A DNA stretch of 64,000 bases from Haliea sp. (GCA_024642245.1 JAHEBM010000006.1:1-64000), one strand, 5' to 3'; counted from the stretch's first letter, positions 9,663 through 19,671 are shown. Program-made: numbers and translations. The notes: generated by a model from the letters alone, not told the origin.

Positions 9663-11021
9663 ATGCAAAAACTGCTGGAGATCGTGCTCGTCCCCTTTGT
9701 CAGCCTGATGCTGAACATCTTTTTTCGCAAGATCGAGATGACCGGTAGTGAAAACGTCCCCGCTGGCTCCCCGGTCATCTACACCCCCAACCATATGAAC
9801 TCGCTGGTGGACGGCTTGATCGCCCGCACCCAGCTGCCACGGGAGCCGCGCCCGCTCGCATCGATCACGCTGTGGGATGTGACTGCCCTGCGGCCGTTGC
9901 TGGCCGCGGTGGGCGCCATACCGGTGTATCGCCAGCAGGACTCCCTGGACCCGCGCTATGCCGAGAATAATCGCGATATGTTTGCCGCCTGTCACGAAGC
10001 ACTGGCGCAGAAGGCCTGTATCGTGGTGTTTCCGGAGGGTGAGAGCCATGCGGGCTCCGAGCTGCAGAAGCTGAAAACCGGTGTCGCGCGGATCGCATTG
10101 GGTGCAGAACAGCAACACGGGCCGCTGGGGGTGCGTATCGTGCCTGTGGGGCTTAACTTCGATGCCAAGCAGAAATTCCGTTCGCGGGTGCTGATCTCTA
10201 TCGGCAAGCCGATCAATCCCATCGAGGGTCTCGTGGCGGTGGACGCCGAATCGAGGGACGCCGTGGGGGAAGTGATGAGCCGGGTCGAGGAGGGAATCAA
10301 GTCCGTAACCCTGAACTATCCCAGCTGGGAGGAGGCCAAGCTCATTCAGCGGGCAGCCGTCCTGTACGATGCGCGGAAAAAGACGGAACACGGTGACGAC
10401 AGCCTGGCTGATGAGTTTTCCATACAGAAGGCGCTTGCCGACGCCTACCTGCGCACCAAGGTGAGTAACCCCAGGCGCATCGCCAGGATAATAGAGGCGG
10501 TGAATGCTTATGACCGCCTGCTGCGCGTGCTTTCCGTGCAGCATGAGCATGTCGTCGCCGAGCACCCCAGGTTGCTGGAGGCTATCTACAGCTTTCGCAA
10601 ATTTTCCCTGTTCGTTATTCGCCTGCCCCTGGCCTTGCTGGGCATTTTTCTCAATGCCCTGCCGTTCCTGCTCACGCGCCTGTTAAGTCGGCTGAGAATT
10701 CGCCCCGACCGGCTCTCTACCACCAAGCTTTTCGGCGGGCTGGTGCTGTACCCGTTGTGCTGGACCCTGCAGGCCCAGCTGCTGGGCAATGAGGTATTTT
10801 CGCCGGTATGGCTGTGGTTGCTGGCGCCCCTGAGTGGCATCGCCTCGCTGTTGTTCCGCGAGCGCCATGCCCAGTTGCTGGAGGAGCTGCGTACCTATTT
10901 GAAGCTCAGTACGCATTCCGATATGAAGAAGGAGTTGGCCCAGCGCCTGGAAAACTTGCGTATCGAGGTCGCCGAACTGCTGGCTTTCGATGCCCAGCAG
11001 GGTGGTTCCAGCCAGGTCTAG
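9663..11021 (+). CDS. PlsC-type 1-acyl-glycerol-3-phosphate acyltransferase family protein
   Basis: Membrane-associated acyltransferase of the glycerolipid family. The domain at about residues 25-235 shows the NHMNSLVDG block I in its His-x5-Asp form, as in eukaryotic Gat1/Sct1-like enzymes, and the FPEGESH block III. A helical region follows, and paired hydrophobic helices (about 305-390) make it longer than plain PlsC (452 residues). Substrate is not determined. ATG 9663 sits behind GGAGCACAG and 20 bases after dcd. Its TAG stop shares CTAG (11018-11021) with the convergent DUF3108 gene. Confidence 0.85.
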   Translation: MQKLLEIVLVPFVSLMLNIFFRKIEMTGSENVPAGSPVIYTPNHMNSLVDGLIARTQLPREPRPLASITLWDVTALRPLLAAVGAIPVYRQQDSLDPRYAENNRDMFAACHEALAQKACIVVFPEGESHAGSELQKLKTGVARIALGAEQQHGPLGVRIVPVGLNFDAKQKFRSRVLISIGKPINPIEGLVAVDAESRDAVGEVMSRVEEGIKSVTLNYPSWEEAKLIQRAAVLYDARKKTEHGDDSLADEFSIQKALADAYLRTKVSNPRRIARIIEAVNAYDRLLRVLSVQHEHVVAEHPRLLEAIYSFRKFSLFVIRLPLALLGIFLNALPFLLTRLLSRLRIRPDRLSTTKLFGGLVLYPLCWTLQAQLLGNEVFSPVWLWLLAPLSGIASLLFRERHAQLLEELRTYLKLSTHSDMKKELAQRLENLRIEVAELLAFDAQQGGSSQV

Positions 11022-11794
11022 TGTCCCGCGACAGGGATGCCGTCGATGGTCGCGCTGGTCAGCAGCATTTCCACCGGGTTCCCGTCTTCGATGTGGACCG
11101 TCCTGATCATCAGGTAATCCCACTGGGGGGCGAACCACAGGTCGGACTTGCGTGACGGGTCGTCGTGCAGGCGTTCGTAGTGCACGGTGGCCACGGGGCC
11201 CAGGGCTGTCTCCAGGGTCTCTTCCCCGATCAGCACCAGGTGGGACTCCTTCACTCTTTTTCCGTCTGCCACCCGCAGGGCGATGTCGCGCGCAGACTGG
11301 CGTTCCTTCAGCAGGATCAGGCGCACCTGTTCCACCTGGTTCATGCGATCCAGCGTATCTTCGGTGTAGGGCAGCTGGTACCACTGGTCCTTGTACAGGC
11401 AGGTGATTTCGTCCGACTCGGGGGAGAAATGCAGCTCGCGCCGGCTGTTGACCAGGCCCGTCCCCTGGTAGATGTAGGATATGGAGCGGACCTGGGTGCC
11501 CGCCACCCGGAACACGCTGATTTCGTGAAATCCCACGACCAGTATCTTGCCGGCATTGGTGAGAATGAAGTGGTTGTTGCTATCTGCCTCGAGTTTGCGG
11601 GTGATGCTCAGATCGAAGCCCCGGGCGGTGGTCTGGTATTGCGCGCTATAAGGTCGCAGCGTTGGGCTGGGGCCGGTGGCGTTCGCCGGCGGGGACAGGG
11701 CGAGCGAGGCCAGGAGCGCCCCGAGCAGCCGGAAGATACTCTCAGGCCACTTCCTGTCGGTAGTCAATGCCGGTCGCCGGTAGTGGCTTACCAT
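11018..11794 (-). CDS. DUF3108 domain-containing exported protein
   Basis: Predicted secreted or periplasmic protein of unknown function. A hydrophobic segment (RLLGALLASLALSPPANA, about 22-39) ends in a plausible signal-peptidase site. The rest matches the DUF3108 pattern, with SAQYQTTARGFDLSITRKL and a C-terminal HYERLHDDPSRKSDLWFAP stretch. Placement beside purMN is conserved in related gammaproteobacteria (family knowledge). The ATG at 11794 overlaps the end of purN by about 50 bases; a TTG near 11767 would reduce this, so the start is uncertain. Confidence 0.8.
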   Translation of the reverse strand: MVSHYRRPALTTDRKWPESIFRLLGALLASLALSPPANATGPSPTLRPYSAQYQTTARGFDLSITRKLEADSNNHFILTNAGKILVVGFHEISVFRVAGTQVRSISYIYQGTGLVNSRRELHFSPESDEITCLYKDQWYQLPYTEDTLDRMNQVEQVRLILLKERQSARDIALRVADGKRVKESHLVLIGEETLETALGPVATVHYERLHDDPSRKSDLWFAPQWDYLMIRTVHIEDGNPVEMLLTSATIDGIPVAGH

Positions 11795-12407
11795 CCAGGC
11801 AGGCTCCTTGTTCCGTTAGCTGCAGGCGCCCTGCGATGTGCCATTGCGCCGCCAGCGGGTAAATAACGTGTTCTTGCACAATCACCCGTGCGGCCAGTGA
11901 CTCCGCCGTGTCCCCCGGAATGATGGGCACCCTGGCCTGAATGATAGGCGGTCCGCCATCCAGTTCCAATGTGACAAAATGCACGGTCACGCCCGCCTCC
12001 TGGTCACCGGCGTCCAGAGCGCGCTGGTGTGTTTGCAGGCCGGGGTATTTGGGCAGGAGGGAGGGATGCACATTCAGCAGGCGTCCCGCCAGGGGCTGGA
12101 TGAAGACCGGTGTCAGGATGCGCATGAAGCCGGCCAGGATGACAAGGTCGGCCCGCCACAGGGCCACTTCGCGGGCCAGGGCGGCGTCGAAGGCTTCGCG
12201 GCTGGGGAAATCCCGGTGGTCGATGCAGCGGGTGGGAATGCCAGCCGCCGCTGCGCGATCCAGGCCGGTCGCCGCGGGGTTGTTACTGATGACCACGCAG
12301 ATTTCCGCAGCCAGCTGGCCGCTGGCGCAGGCCTCGATGAACGCCTGCAGGTTGCTGCCGCGCCCGGAGATCAGGATAGCCAGGCGGCCCTTCTGCCCGG
12401 GTCTCAC
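11742..12407 (-). CDS. purN: Phosphoribosylglycinamide formyltransferase
   Basis: Third step of purine synthesis: transfers the formyl group of 10-formyl-THF to GAR. The 221-residue protein has [13 protein letters not shown] at the N-terminus, [12 protein letters not shown] near the middle and the active-site region [20 protein letters not shown], where the catalytic Asn-His pair and downstream GVTVHFV lie. The GTG at 12407 overlaps the purM stop in GTGA and gives the expected N-terminus; the longer frame into purM would add 38 Arg/Gly-rich residues of shadow sequence. Confidence 0.95.
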   Translation of the reverse strand: MRPGQKGRLAILISGRGSNLQAFIEACASGQLAAEICVVISNNPAATGLDRAAAAGIPTRCIDHRDFPSREAFDAALAREVALWRADLVILAGFMRILTPVFIQPLAGRLLNVHPSLLPKYPGLQTHQRALDAGDQEAGVTVHFVTLELDGGPPIIQARVPIIPGDTAESLAARVIVQEHVIYPLAAQWHIAGRLQLTEQGACLDGKPLPATGIDYRQEVA

Positions 12408-13456
12408 GGCAGCAGCTCTACCTCGCCGTCGCCCGCAGCTATGACGCCAATCTGCCAGGCAGGGTGCCCGGCCGCAGCCAGCTGGGCCAGCGCCTCGTCG
12501 CGATCCGTTTCCGCGACGCAAATAACCATGCCCACGCCGCAGTTGAAGGTCCGGTACATCTCCCGCCTGTCGACATTACCCTGTTCCTGCAGCCAGCGAA
12601 AAACCGCCGGCCACTCCCAGCTCCCGGTGTCGATACGGGCCCGGCATCCGGCGGGCAATACCCGGGGCAGGTTTTCCAGCAGCCCGCCGCCGGTGATGTG
12701 GGACAGGGCCTTGACCTGTACCCGCTGGAACAGGTCCAGCAGGGCCTTGACGTAGATCGTGGTGGGTGCCAGCAGCGCACGGCCCAGGCTGGTATTGCCC
12801 AGGGGTTCGTCAAAGCCGGCGCCACTGCGCTCGAGAATTTTTCTTATCAGGGAGTAGCCATTGGAATGTGGGCCACTGCTGGCGACGCCCAGCAGAATGT
12901 CACCGGCTTGCACCGCGCTGCCATCGATAATCTTTGATTTTTCCACCACACCGACACAGAAGCCTGCCAGGTCGTAGTCTTCCCCCTCGTACATGCCCGG
13001 CATTTCGGCGGTCTCGCCCCCCACCAGCGCACAACCGGCCAGCTCACAACCCGCCCCGATGCCGGTGACCACCTGTGCGGCGGTGTCGACATTGAGGGCG
13101 CCGGTAGCATAGTAATCGAGGAAAAACAGGGGTTCCGCGCCGGCGACCACCAGGTCGTTGACACACATGGCCACCAGGTCGATGCCAATGGTGTCGTGGA
13201 TGCCCATATCCATCGCCAGCCGCAGCTTGGTACCGACGCCGTCGGTCCCGGCTACAAGCACCGGTTGGTGGTAGCCCGCGGGAATCTCGCACAGCGCGCC
13301 GAAGCCGCCCAGGCCACCGAGCACCTCGGGCCGGGCGGTTCGGCGTGAAATTCCCTTGATCCGTTCCACCAGTGCGTTGCCCGCGTCGATATCGACCCCG
13401 GCGTCCTTGTAACTGAGAGAAGTTTGCCCGTTGTCGTCTTTCATGGGAGCTGGCAT
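12404..13456 (-). CDS. purM: Phosphoribosylformylglycinamidine cyclo-ligase (AIR synthetase)
   Basis: Fifth step of purine synthesis: ATP-dependent ring closure of FGAM to AIR. The 350-residue protein shows [47 protein letters not shown] and [11 protein letters not shown], the nucleotide and Mg binding loops of the PurM/ThiL superfamily, then [15 protein letters not shown]. Length equals that of E. coli PurM. It is divergent from the DUF2066 gene and overlaps purN by four bases. A minus-strand TAGAAT -10 candidate lies close upstream (about 13498-13493). Confidence 0.97.
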   Translation of the reverse strand: MPAPMKDDNGQTSLSYKDAGVDIDAGNALVERIKGISRRTARPEVLGGLGGFGALCEIPAGYHQPVLVAGTDGVGTKLRLAMDMGIHDTIGIDLVAMCVNDLVVAGAEPLFFLDYYATGALNVDTAAQVVTGIGAGCELAGCALVGGETAEMPGMYEGEDYDLAGFCVGVVEKSKIIDGSAVQAGDILLGVASSGPHSNGYSLIRKILERSGAGFDEPLGNTSLGRALLAPTTIYVKALLDLFQRVQVKALSHITGGGLLENLPRVLPAGCRARIDTGSWEWPAVFRWLQEQGNVDRREMYRTFNCGVGMVICVAETDRDEALAQLAAAGHPAWQIGVIAAGDGEVELLP

Positions 13457-13585
13457 CCGGTGGCGTTGGGGGTGGGTTTGGAAAGGCGGCTATTCTAGCG
13501 GCAAACCACATCCATATCATCCTGCCCGGTACAATTTTGCGCTTTCCCGCGGGGCGGGCTCTCCTGTTACAATGCGCGCTTTGCC

Positions 13586-14671
13586 ATGGATCGGGAGAAA
13601 CCTTTGATCAAGCGTGTTGCACGCAAGCTGGGATTTGCGCTGCTGTTACTGGTTGCCGCGGGTACCGTGCGGGCGGAAATGGTTCGCGGCATCTACGCGG
13701 CGGAAGTGCCCGTGACTGACCAGTCATCCACCGAGTTGTCCAGGGCGTCCAGGCAGGCCATGTCCGAGGTACTGGTAAAGGTTTCGGGCAGTAAGCGGGT
13801 ATTGGACAACCCGGTGATTGCGGCCGCGCTCGGTGGCGCGCGCAAGCAGGTCCAGCGGTTTTCGTACAGCAAAGACCCGGCTAACCCGGGCGGGCTCGCC
13901 GTGCGGGCCGATTTCGACAGTACGTACATCAACGGCCTGGTCATCGAGGCGGGGGTTCCCCTGTGGACGGCTAACCGGCCCGTGGTGCTGCTGTGGCTGG
14001 TGGAAGAAGGCGCCGATGGCCGGTATTTCGTCAACGCCGATACGGCGCCCCCATTGGTGTCCGCGCTACGCCGTGAATTTTCCCGGCGCGGGGTGCCGGT
14101 GCGCCTGCCGCTGTACGATCTGACGGACGCCGGGGCCCTGAACCCTGACCAGGCCTGGAGCCTGGACGCCCCCACTTATGTCCTGGCTTCCGCCCGTTAC
14201 GCCCTCCAGGATGTGCTCGCCGGGCGCTTCTCGCGGTTGCCCGACGGGAGCGTGACGGGAGAGTGGAGCTACTTCCAGGGAGAACAGGCCCTTCGCCAGC
14301 CTGTTACGGCGGAAAATGAGGCCCAGTTCTGGCAGCAGGGCGTGGCCCTGGTGGCTGAAGCCATGGCAGCGCGCTATGCGGTGGCAGCGACGGGCGACAC
14401 AGGTGGGCTTACCGTGGCGGTCACCGGGGTGGCAAGCTACGCCGATTACGCGTCGGTGGTATCCTGGCTCGAAAGCCTCGAGCTGGTCGAGCGGGCCGAC
14501 ATCGAGGCGGTGCGGGGTGACATGATCCTGCTCCGCCTGCAGGCCAAGGCGGACGCCGCCCAGTTGGCTGCGATTATCGAGCTCAACCAGCAACTGGTGC
14601 CAATCCTGCCGGGCTTGCCCGGCGGTGACTCCGGCGCCGGGGCGCAGCTGAACTACCAATGGCAGAAATAG
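13586..14671 (+). CDS. DUF2066 domain-containing exported protein
   Basis: A 361-residue protein with an N-terminal signal peptide (LGFALLLLVAAGTVRA, about 12-27), then a DUF2066 domain including LSRASRQAMSEVLVKVSGS and RADFDSTYINGLVIEAGVPLW-type blocks. Function is unknown; it is probably periplasmic. The order purN-purM / DUF2066-permease-hda recurs in Pseudomonas. Candidate -10 TACAAT elements lie at about 13528 and 13567. The 3' end overlaps the permease gene by 13 bases. Confidence 0.85.
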   Translation: MDREKPLIKRVARKLGFALLLLVAAGTVRAEMVRGIYAAEVPVTDQSSTELSRASRQAMSEVLVKVSGSKRVLDNPVIAAALGGARKQVQRFSYSKDPANPGGLAVRADFDSTYINGLVIEAGVPLWTANRPVVLLWLVEEGADGRYFVNADTAPPLVSALRREFSRRGVPVRLPLYDLTDAGALNPDQAWSLDAPTYVLASARYALQDVLAGRFSRLPDGSVTGEWSYFQGEQALRQPVTAENEAQFWQQGVALVAEAMAARYAVAATGDTGGLTVAVTGVASYADYASVVSWLESLELVERADIEAVRGDMILLRLQAKADAAQLAAIIELNQQLVPILPGLPGGDSGAGAQLNYQWQK

Positions 14672-15741
14672 GTCCCCCGTGGCCCAAGCTGGTGAATCGA
14701 TGGACGCTCGCCCTTGCAGTCGGGGCAGCCGGGGCGGTCCTGTTTTACCTGTTACAGCCCATCCTGCTGCCCTTTGTTATCGGGGCCCTGGTCGCTTACC
14801 TGGGTGATCCCCTGGTTGATTCGCTGGCCAGGCACCGCATCAATCGCACATTGGGTGTTGCCATGGTCTTCGTGGTTTTCGCCGTCCTTGTTGCTGTTGC
14901 ATTCATCCTCGCGGTACCGCTGTTGTTGCACCAGCTCGATCTGCTGGTGGCCAAGATTCCCGGGATTTATGCCTGGTTCACCCAGGAAGCCCTGCCCTGG
15001 ACACAGCAGAAATTCAATTTGCCACTGGAGCGCCTGCCCAGGCTCGACTGGTCGGGGCAGCTGGCAGACCACTGGCAATCCCTTGGCAAAATGACCGCCC
15101 AGACCCTGCTGAAAATGTCGGGTTCGGGTGCGAGCCTGTTACTCGGTCTGGCCAACCTGGCACTGGTGCCCGTGGTGGCGTTTTACCTGATGCGTGACTG
15201 GGACAAGCTGGTGGCCCGGACGCTGGGCATGCTGCCCCTGGTATGGCAGGGCAAGGTCGGCGATATCGTGGCGGAGGCCGACGAGGTCGTCGGGGCGTTT
15301 CTGCGGGGCCAGTTTATCGTCATGTCCACGCTCAGCCTGGTGTACGGCTTCGGCCTGTGGCTGGTGGGCCTGCAGCTCGCCTTCCTGCTGGGCCTGGTCG
15401 CCGGGCTTGCCAGCATCGTGCCCTACCTGGGCTTCACTGTCGGGGTGGTGGCCTCCTGTATTGCCGCCTACACCCAGTTTGGTGACTGGAGTGTCCTGCT
15501 CTGGGTGCTGCTGGTATTCGGGATCGGCCAGGCGATCGAGAGTGTGGTCCTGACGCCTGTCCTGGTGGGGGATCGCATCGGCCTGCACCCTGTCGCCGTC
15601 ATCTTTGCCCTCATGGTGGGGGGGCAGGCGGCGGGATTTATCGGGGTGGTGGTGGCCTTGCCGGTCGCTGCGGTGATCACGGTGTTCCTGCGGCACGCAT
15701 TCACCCACTACCGGGCCAGTGATCTCTACGGCGGCAGTTGA
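14659..15741 (+). CDS. AI-2E family transporter (PerM/TqsA type)
   Basis: Inner-membrane permease of the AI-2E transporter (UPF0118) family, 360 residues with about eight hydrophobic segments. It has the family elements QPILLPFVIGALVAYLGDP near the N-terminus, the central FLRGQFIVM motif and the C-terminal LTPVLVGDRIGLHPVAVIFA stretch. Substrates of most members are unknown, and the name does not prove autoinducer transport. It overlaps DUF2066 by 13 bases, and its TGA directly abuts the hda ATG. Confidence 0.88.
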   Translation: MAEIGPPWPKLVNRWTLALAVGAAGAVLFYLLQPILLPFVIGALVAYLGDPLVDSLARHRINRTLGVAMVFVVFAVLVAVAFILAVPLLLHQLDLLVAKIPGIYAWFTQEALPWTQQKFNLPLERLPRLDWSGQLADHWQSLGKMTAQTLLKMSGSGASLLLGLANLALVPVVAFYLMRDWDKLVARTLGMLPLVWQGKVGDIVAEADEVVGAFLRGQFIVMSTLSLVYGFGLWLVGLQLAFLLGLVAGLASIVPYLGFTVGVVASCIAAYTQFGDWSVLLWVLLVFGIGQAIESVVLTPVLVGDRIGLHPVAVIFALMVGGQAAGFIGVVVALPVAAVITVFLRHAFTHYRASDLYGGS

Positions 15742-16443
15742 ATGAATCGCCCGGGCCAGCAGCAACTGCCCCTGCCGGTGCAGCTCAGGGACGAGTCGAC
15801 GTTCGACGACTTCCTGCCGCTGCCTGCCAGCCAGGGGCTGATTGACGCCCTGCGGGCCCAGGCCGGGGGGGCCGGCGAGCCGATCATCTTCACCTATGGC
15901 GCCGCCGGCGCCGGCAAGACCCATTTGCTGCAGAGCAGCTGCCACCTTGCCGGTGCCGGGGCCATCTACCTTCCCCTGGGCGAGTTGGCCCGGTGCCGCC
16001 CCGATGAGGTATTGCAGGGCATCGAGGCCCTGGAGCTGGTCTGCCTGGACGATATCCACCGGGTGCTGGGGCAGGCAGACTGGGAGCTGGCGCTTTTCAA
16101 CCTGTGTAACCGTGCCCGTCAGCGCGGGTGCAGGCTGCTCGTCGCCGGCAACGCGGCACCGCGGGCGCTGGCGGTGGACCTGGCGGATCTGCGGTCGCGC
16201 CTGGGCTGGGGGCTGGTGTACCAGCTGCCCCAGGCAGGCGATGAGGAGAAAATAGCTATTTTGCAGTTCCGGGCGGCGCGCAAGGGCCTGGTCCTGTCGC
16301 GCGAGGTATGCAGCTACGTGGTTTCACGTGCACCGCGGGACATGGAGGCACTTTTGTCCGTGCTCGAAACGCTGGATAATGCCTCCCTGGTTGAGCAGCG
16401 GGCACTGTCGATACCGTTTATCAAGAGCGTTCTGGGATGGTGA
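15742..16443 (+). CDS. hda: DnaA regulatory inactivator Hda
   Basis: DnaA-like AAA+ protein that, with the sliding clamp, stimulates ATP hydrolysis by DnaA after initiation and so prevents over-replication. At 233 residues it comprises the DnaA AAA+ domain only. It begins with the clamp-binding-like segment QQLPLPVQL (residues 5-13), then GAAGAGKTHLL (Walker A, about 53-63), LVCLDDIHRV (Walker B) and a DLRSRLGWGLVYQL sensor region. There is no DNA-binding domain IV, which separates it from DnaA. The ATG follows the permease stop with no gap. Confidence 0.92.
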   Translation: MNRPGQQQLPLPVQLRDESTFDDFLPLPASQGLIDALRAQAGGAGEPIIFTYGAAGAGKTHLLQSSCHLAGAGAIYLPLGELARCRPDEVLQGIEALELVCLDDIHRVLGQADWELALFNLCNRARQRGCRLLVAGNAAPRALAVDLADLRSRLGWGLVYQLPQAGDEEKIAILQFRAARKGLVLSREVCSYVVSRAPRDMEALLSVLETLDNASLVEQRALSIPFIKSVLGW

Positions 16444-16567
16444 CCAGTAGTAGCATTTATCCCGGCAGTTAGCGTAATATCACCACAAAAATCGGTGGAA
16501 ATGGCTTAAACCAATGTTATTCTTCCTTCGCGCGTAGTAACCAACCATGGACAGGAGTTCCAGAACA

Positions 16568-17605
16568 ATGAAAAGACAGATTCTAGCTGCGGGAGCAGCA
16601 GTAGGGTTCGCCCTGGCCGGTATGGCACCGGCTGCACTGGCTGAGGTGCCGATGACCCTTAACGCCGGCGTGGCACACTGGTATTTTGCCAGCGACCGCG
16701 ACCTGCAGGACATGAACTCCCCCTGGGCGGGTCTGGAATGGGCGTTCAACGACAACTGGGCGGCAGAAGTATCCTTTGCCCAGGACGATGCCAACAACGA
16801 AAACGTTCCCGGCACCAATACTGAAGTGACCCTGGCCAACCTGGGCATGAAGTACTACAGCGGCAGCTACATCGGTGATGGCGGCAGGCTGCGTCCCTAC
16901 GCGGTACTGGGTGCAGGTTATTTCTCAACCGATCCCAACAACTTTGGCGCAGAGAAGAACGAAGACACCACAGTCAACGCCGGTCTGGGCGTTCGCTGGA
17001 TGATGACTTCCCGTTTCGGCGCCAGCCTGGATGCCCGCACCGTCTACAACGTAGACAAGTCGAACAATGACACCATCGCGTACCTTGGCCTGAACTACTA
17101 CCTCGGCAGGGTAACTCCCGTGGCACCTCCCGCCCCCACCGCGTGTGCGGATGAAGACGGCGACGGCGTATGTGATGAAGTGGATGCATGTCTTGGCACC
17201 CCGGCCGGTACCCGTGTAGACGCTACCGGTTGTCCGCTCCCCGTGGCCCAGGTGGCCTCCATCAAGCTCAAGGTGAACTTTGCGTTTGATTCTTCCGTGG
17301 TGCAGGAGCAGTACTTTACCGATCTGGGTGAGCTGGCCAAGTTCCTCAAGCGTTTTGACCAGGTTGACGTAAGCATCGACGGCCACACCGACAGCGTTGG
17401 TGCGGACACTTACAACCAGCAGCTGTCCCAGCGTCGCGCCCAGGCCGTCGTGGATATGCTGGTCAAGACCTACGGTATTGACGCTTCACGCCTCAAGGCA
17501 GTGGGTTATGGTGAATCCCAGCCGGTTGCCAGCAATGACACCGCTGAAGGTCGCGCCGAGAACCGTCGTGTCATGGCTTCACTGGAAGTTGAATACTCGG
17601 AGTAA
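16568..17605 (+). CDS. OmpA family outer-membrane porin/anchor
   Basis: Outer-membrane protein of 345 residues. A signal peptide (GAAVGFALAGMAPAALA) is followed by an eight-strand OmpA-like barrel (about 25-180), a calcium-binding thrombospondin type 3 linker (DEDGDGVCDEVDACLGTPAG, about 194-213), and a C-terminal OmpA/MotB peptidoglycan-binding domain with the VSIDGHTDSVGADTYNQQLS and GYGESQPVASN blocks. ATG 16568 is preferred over 16547, because ACAGGAG at 16549-16555 then serves as the ribosome site and the signal peptide is standard. Confidence 0.92.
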   Translation: MKRQILAAGAAVGFALAGMAPAALAEVPMTLNAGVAHWYFASDRDLQDMNSPWAGLEWAFNDNWAAEVSFAQDDANNENVPGTNTEVTLANLGMKYYSGSYIGDGGRLRPYAVLGAGYFSTDPNNFGAEKNEDTTVNAGLGVRWMMTSRFGASLDARTVYNVDKSNNDTIAYLGLNYYLGRVTPVAPPAPTACADEDGDGVCDEVDACLGTPAGTRVDATGCPLPVAQVASIKLKVNFAFDSSVVQEQYFTDLGELAKFLKRFDQVDVSIDGHTDSVGADTYNQQLSQRRAQAVVDMLVKTYGIDASRLKAVGYGESQPVASNDTAEGRAENRRVMASLEVEYSE

Positions 17606-17611
17606 TCCCGC

Positions 17612-18382
17612 CTAGTCCAGCTGGAAGGCGTCTGCGTCCAGCTGGCAGGGGAATCCCTCTCGATAGCGTTGCAAGGCGGCGCCGCTCAGGATAACCCTGG
17701 CGGCGCCGTTTTTGTTTGCCATGTCTGCTAACAGCTCACCGTCCGCGGCGATGGCGAGGCTGTCGCCACTGTAATCCAGCCCCCTGGCGTCACTGCCTAC
17801 CCTGTTAACTCCCACCACACAGGCCAGGTTCTCGATGGCCCTGGCAACCAGCAACTGGCGCCAGTGCAGCCGCCGGGCGGCGGGCCAGTTGGCCACGTAA
17901 AGCGCCAGGTCGTAGTCCTCGCGGTTGCGGCCAAATACCGGGAAGCGCAGGTCATAGCAGACCTGCAGCAGGATACGCCAGCCGCGCCAGTTGGCTATCA
18001 CCCGCTGGTTTCCCGGGAGATAGCGCTTGTGTTCACCGGCCATGCGAAACAGGTGGCGCTTGTCGTAGTGCTGGATCCCCGCGGGTGTGGCAAACAACAT
18101 ACGGTTGTAGACGCCCTGGTCTGCCTCGACGGCAATACTGCCGGTAATGGCGCAGTCGTGGCGTTCGGCCAGTTCCCGCAACCACTGCTCGGTGGCGCCC
18201 CCGGGTCGCTCCGCGTTGGCCAGCGCGTTCATGGAAAACCCGGTGGTGAACATCTCGGGCAGCAGGATGAGGTCCGTGGGCTCATCCAGGGCATCGATCA
18301 TCTCGCCGATCTGCTGCCGGTTGTCGGCGGGTTTTTCCCAGGCCAGTTCACACTGGATCAGGGTGACACTCAAATCCTGCAT
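17612..18382 (-). CDS. Omega-amidase, YafV-like nitrilase superfamily
   Basis: Cytoplasmic C-N hydrolase of 256 residues resembling YafV/Nit2 omega-amidases, which remove alpha-ketoglutaramate and alpha-ketosuccinamate formed by transaminases. The Glu-Lys-Cys triad is recognisable: LLPEMFTTGF (Glu), YDKRHLFRMAGE (Lys) and ILLQVCYDLRFP (Cys). ATG 18382 is chosen from the family N-terminus MQDLSVTLIQ. The start overlaps the upstream aminotransferase by 13 bases. That pairing fits methionine salvage, where a glutamine-linked transaminase makes the omega-amidase substrate. Confidence 0.88.
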   Translation of the reverse strand: MQDLSVTLIQCELAWEKPADNRQQIGEMIDALDEPTDLILLPEMFTTGFSMNALANAERPGGATEQWLRELAERHDCAITGSIAVEADQGVYNRMLFATPAGIQHYDKRHLFRMAGEHKRYLPGNQRVIANWRGWRILLQVCYDLRFPVFGRNREDYDLALYVANWPAARRLHWRQLLVARAIENLACVVGVNRVGSDARGLDYSGDSLAIAADGELLADMANKNGAARVILSGAALQRYREGFPCQLDADAFQLD

Positions 18383-19512
18383 AGTCGCTCCGCCGCCGCG
18401 GTCAGCACAGCGTCGCTTTTGGCGAAGCAAAAGCGCAGGTAGTGCTGCTGTGGCGGACTCTCATAGAAAACTGAAATGGGTATGGATGCGACCCCGTGTG
18501 CCCGGGCCCACTGTTCACACAGGACACTGTCCGGTTCGCGGCTTATCGCGCTGTAATCCAGCAGTTGGAAGTAGGTGCCGGCACTGGGCGCCAGAGTGAA
18601 CCGGGAGGGCGCCAGGGCCTGGCAGAACAGGTCGCGCTTGCGCTGGTAGAAGGCGGCCAGCGTGGCGGGATAGCCGGGTTCGTCCCGCATGAAGTCAGCT
18701 ACTGCCAGCTGCACCGGGGTGACCGCCACAAAGCAGACAAACTGGTGGACCTTGCGCAGCTCCGCCGTCAATGCCGGCGGGGCGACGCAGTAACCGGTTT
18801 TCCAGCCGGTGACACTGAAGGTCTTGCCGAACGAGAACAGGGTGAAACTGCGGGCGCGCAGCCCCGGGAATTCCAGGGCGCTGTGGTGCACGGCCTCGTC
18901 GAAGACCAGGTGTTCGTAGACCTCGTCGCTGATCACCAGCAGATCGAGCCGTTCCACCAGCGCCTGCAGGTAAAGCAGGTCCTCCCGGGTCAGGGTGCTT
19001 CCACTGGGGTTATGGGGCGAGTTGACCATAATGAGGCGGGTTCTTGGCGTCAGCGCCGCCTCCAGCCTGTCGCGGTCGAGGGCGAAGGTGCCCGCCGTCA
19101 GGGGTACGTGGATGGCCCGCCCGCCCGCCAGCTCGACACAGGGCTGGTAGCTGTCGTAGCAGGGGTCGAACATGATGACCTCGTCCCCGGGGCGAACACA
19201 GGCCATAACCGCACAGAAAATCCCCTCGGTCGCTCCGGGTACCACGGTAATCTCGGTATCCGGGTCGCAGCTGATTTTGCGGTATTGGCGAATTTGCGCC
19301 GAAATCTGCTCCCGCAGGTGCATGACCCCCGCCATCGGGGCGTACTGGTTGTGCCCCGCCATGACGTGTCGGGCCAGTGCCTCGCGCAGGCCCCCGGGCG
19401 CGTCGAAATCCGGGAAACCCTGGGACAGGTTGATGGCGCCGCACTCGTTGGCCAGCGCAGACATTGTGGTAAAAATAGTTGTGCCAACATGTGGCAGCTT
19501 GCTTTGAATCAT
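18370..19512 (-). CDS. PLP aminotransferase, YbdL-like (methionine/glutamine transaminase)
   Basis: Fold-type I aminotransferase of 380 residues. NLSQGFPDFDAP at the N-terminus and the PLP-lysine segment FSFGKTFSVTGWKTGYCVAP are close to the YbdL/kynurenine aminotransferase group; NSPHNPSGSTL and VYEHLVFD give further cofactor contacts. The ATG at 19512 gives MIQSKLPHVGTTIF; the longer frame upstream runs into the divergent promoter region. The neighbouring omega-amidase suggests a transaminase-amidase pair acting on 4-methylthio-2-oxobutyrate with glutamine as donor, as known for YbdL-type enzymes. Confidence 0.85.
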   Translation of the reverse strand: MIQSKLPHVGTTIFTTMSALANECGAINLSQGFPDFDAPGGLREALARHVMAGHNQYAPMAGVMHLREQISAQIRQYRKISCDPDTEITVVPGATEGIFCAVMACVRPGDEVIMFDPCYDSYQPCVELAGGRAIHVPLTAGTFALDRDRLEAALTPRTRLIMVNSPHNPSGSTLTREDLLYLQALVERLDLLVISDEVYEHLVFDEAVHHSALEFPGLRARSFTLFSFGKTFSVTGWKTGYCVAPPALTAELRKVHQFVCFVAVTPVQLAVADFMRDEPGYPATLAAFYQRKRDLFCQALAPSRFTLAPSAGTYFQLLDYSAISREPDSVLCEQWARAHGVASIPISVFYESPPQQHYLRFCFAKSDAVLTAAAERLCRI

Positions 19513-19671
19513 CCGGTTACCCGTTGTTGTGCGAATCTTCTGCCCCCAGCTGGCAGTGGCGATCGGCGACGGTATGTGGCGCAAGCGTAAACCTCACGCG
19601 AAATCATCTGCCAATTTAGCCAAAAATCGCTGACAATGCCTGCATAAATATAAAGGTGGAGGATTGTGATC

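Noticed and set aside
14659-15741. Quorum-sensing role for the AI-2E family transporter
   Set aside because: The family name is historical; nothing nearby (luxS, lsr genes) supports autoinducer transport.
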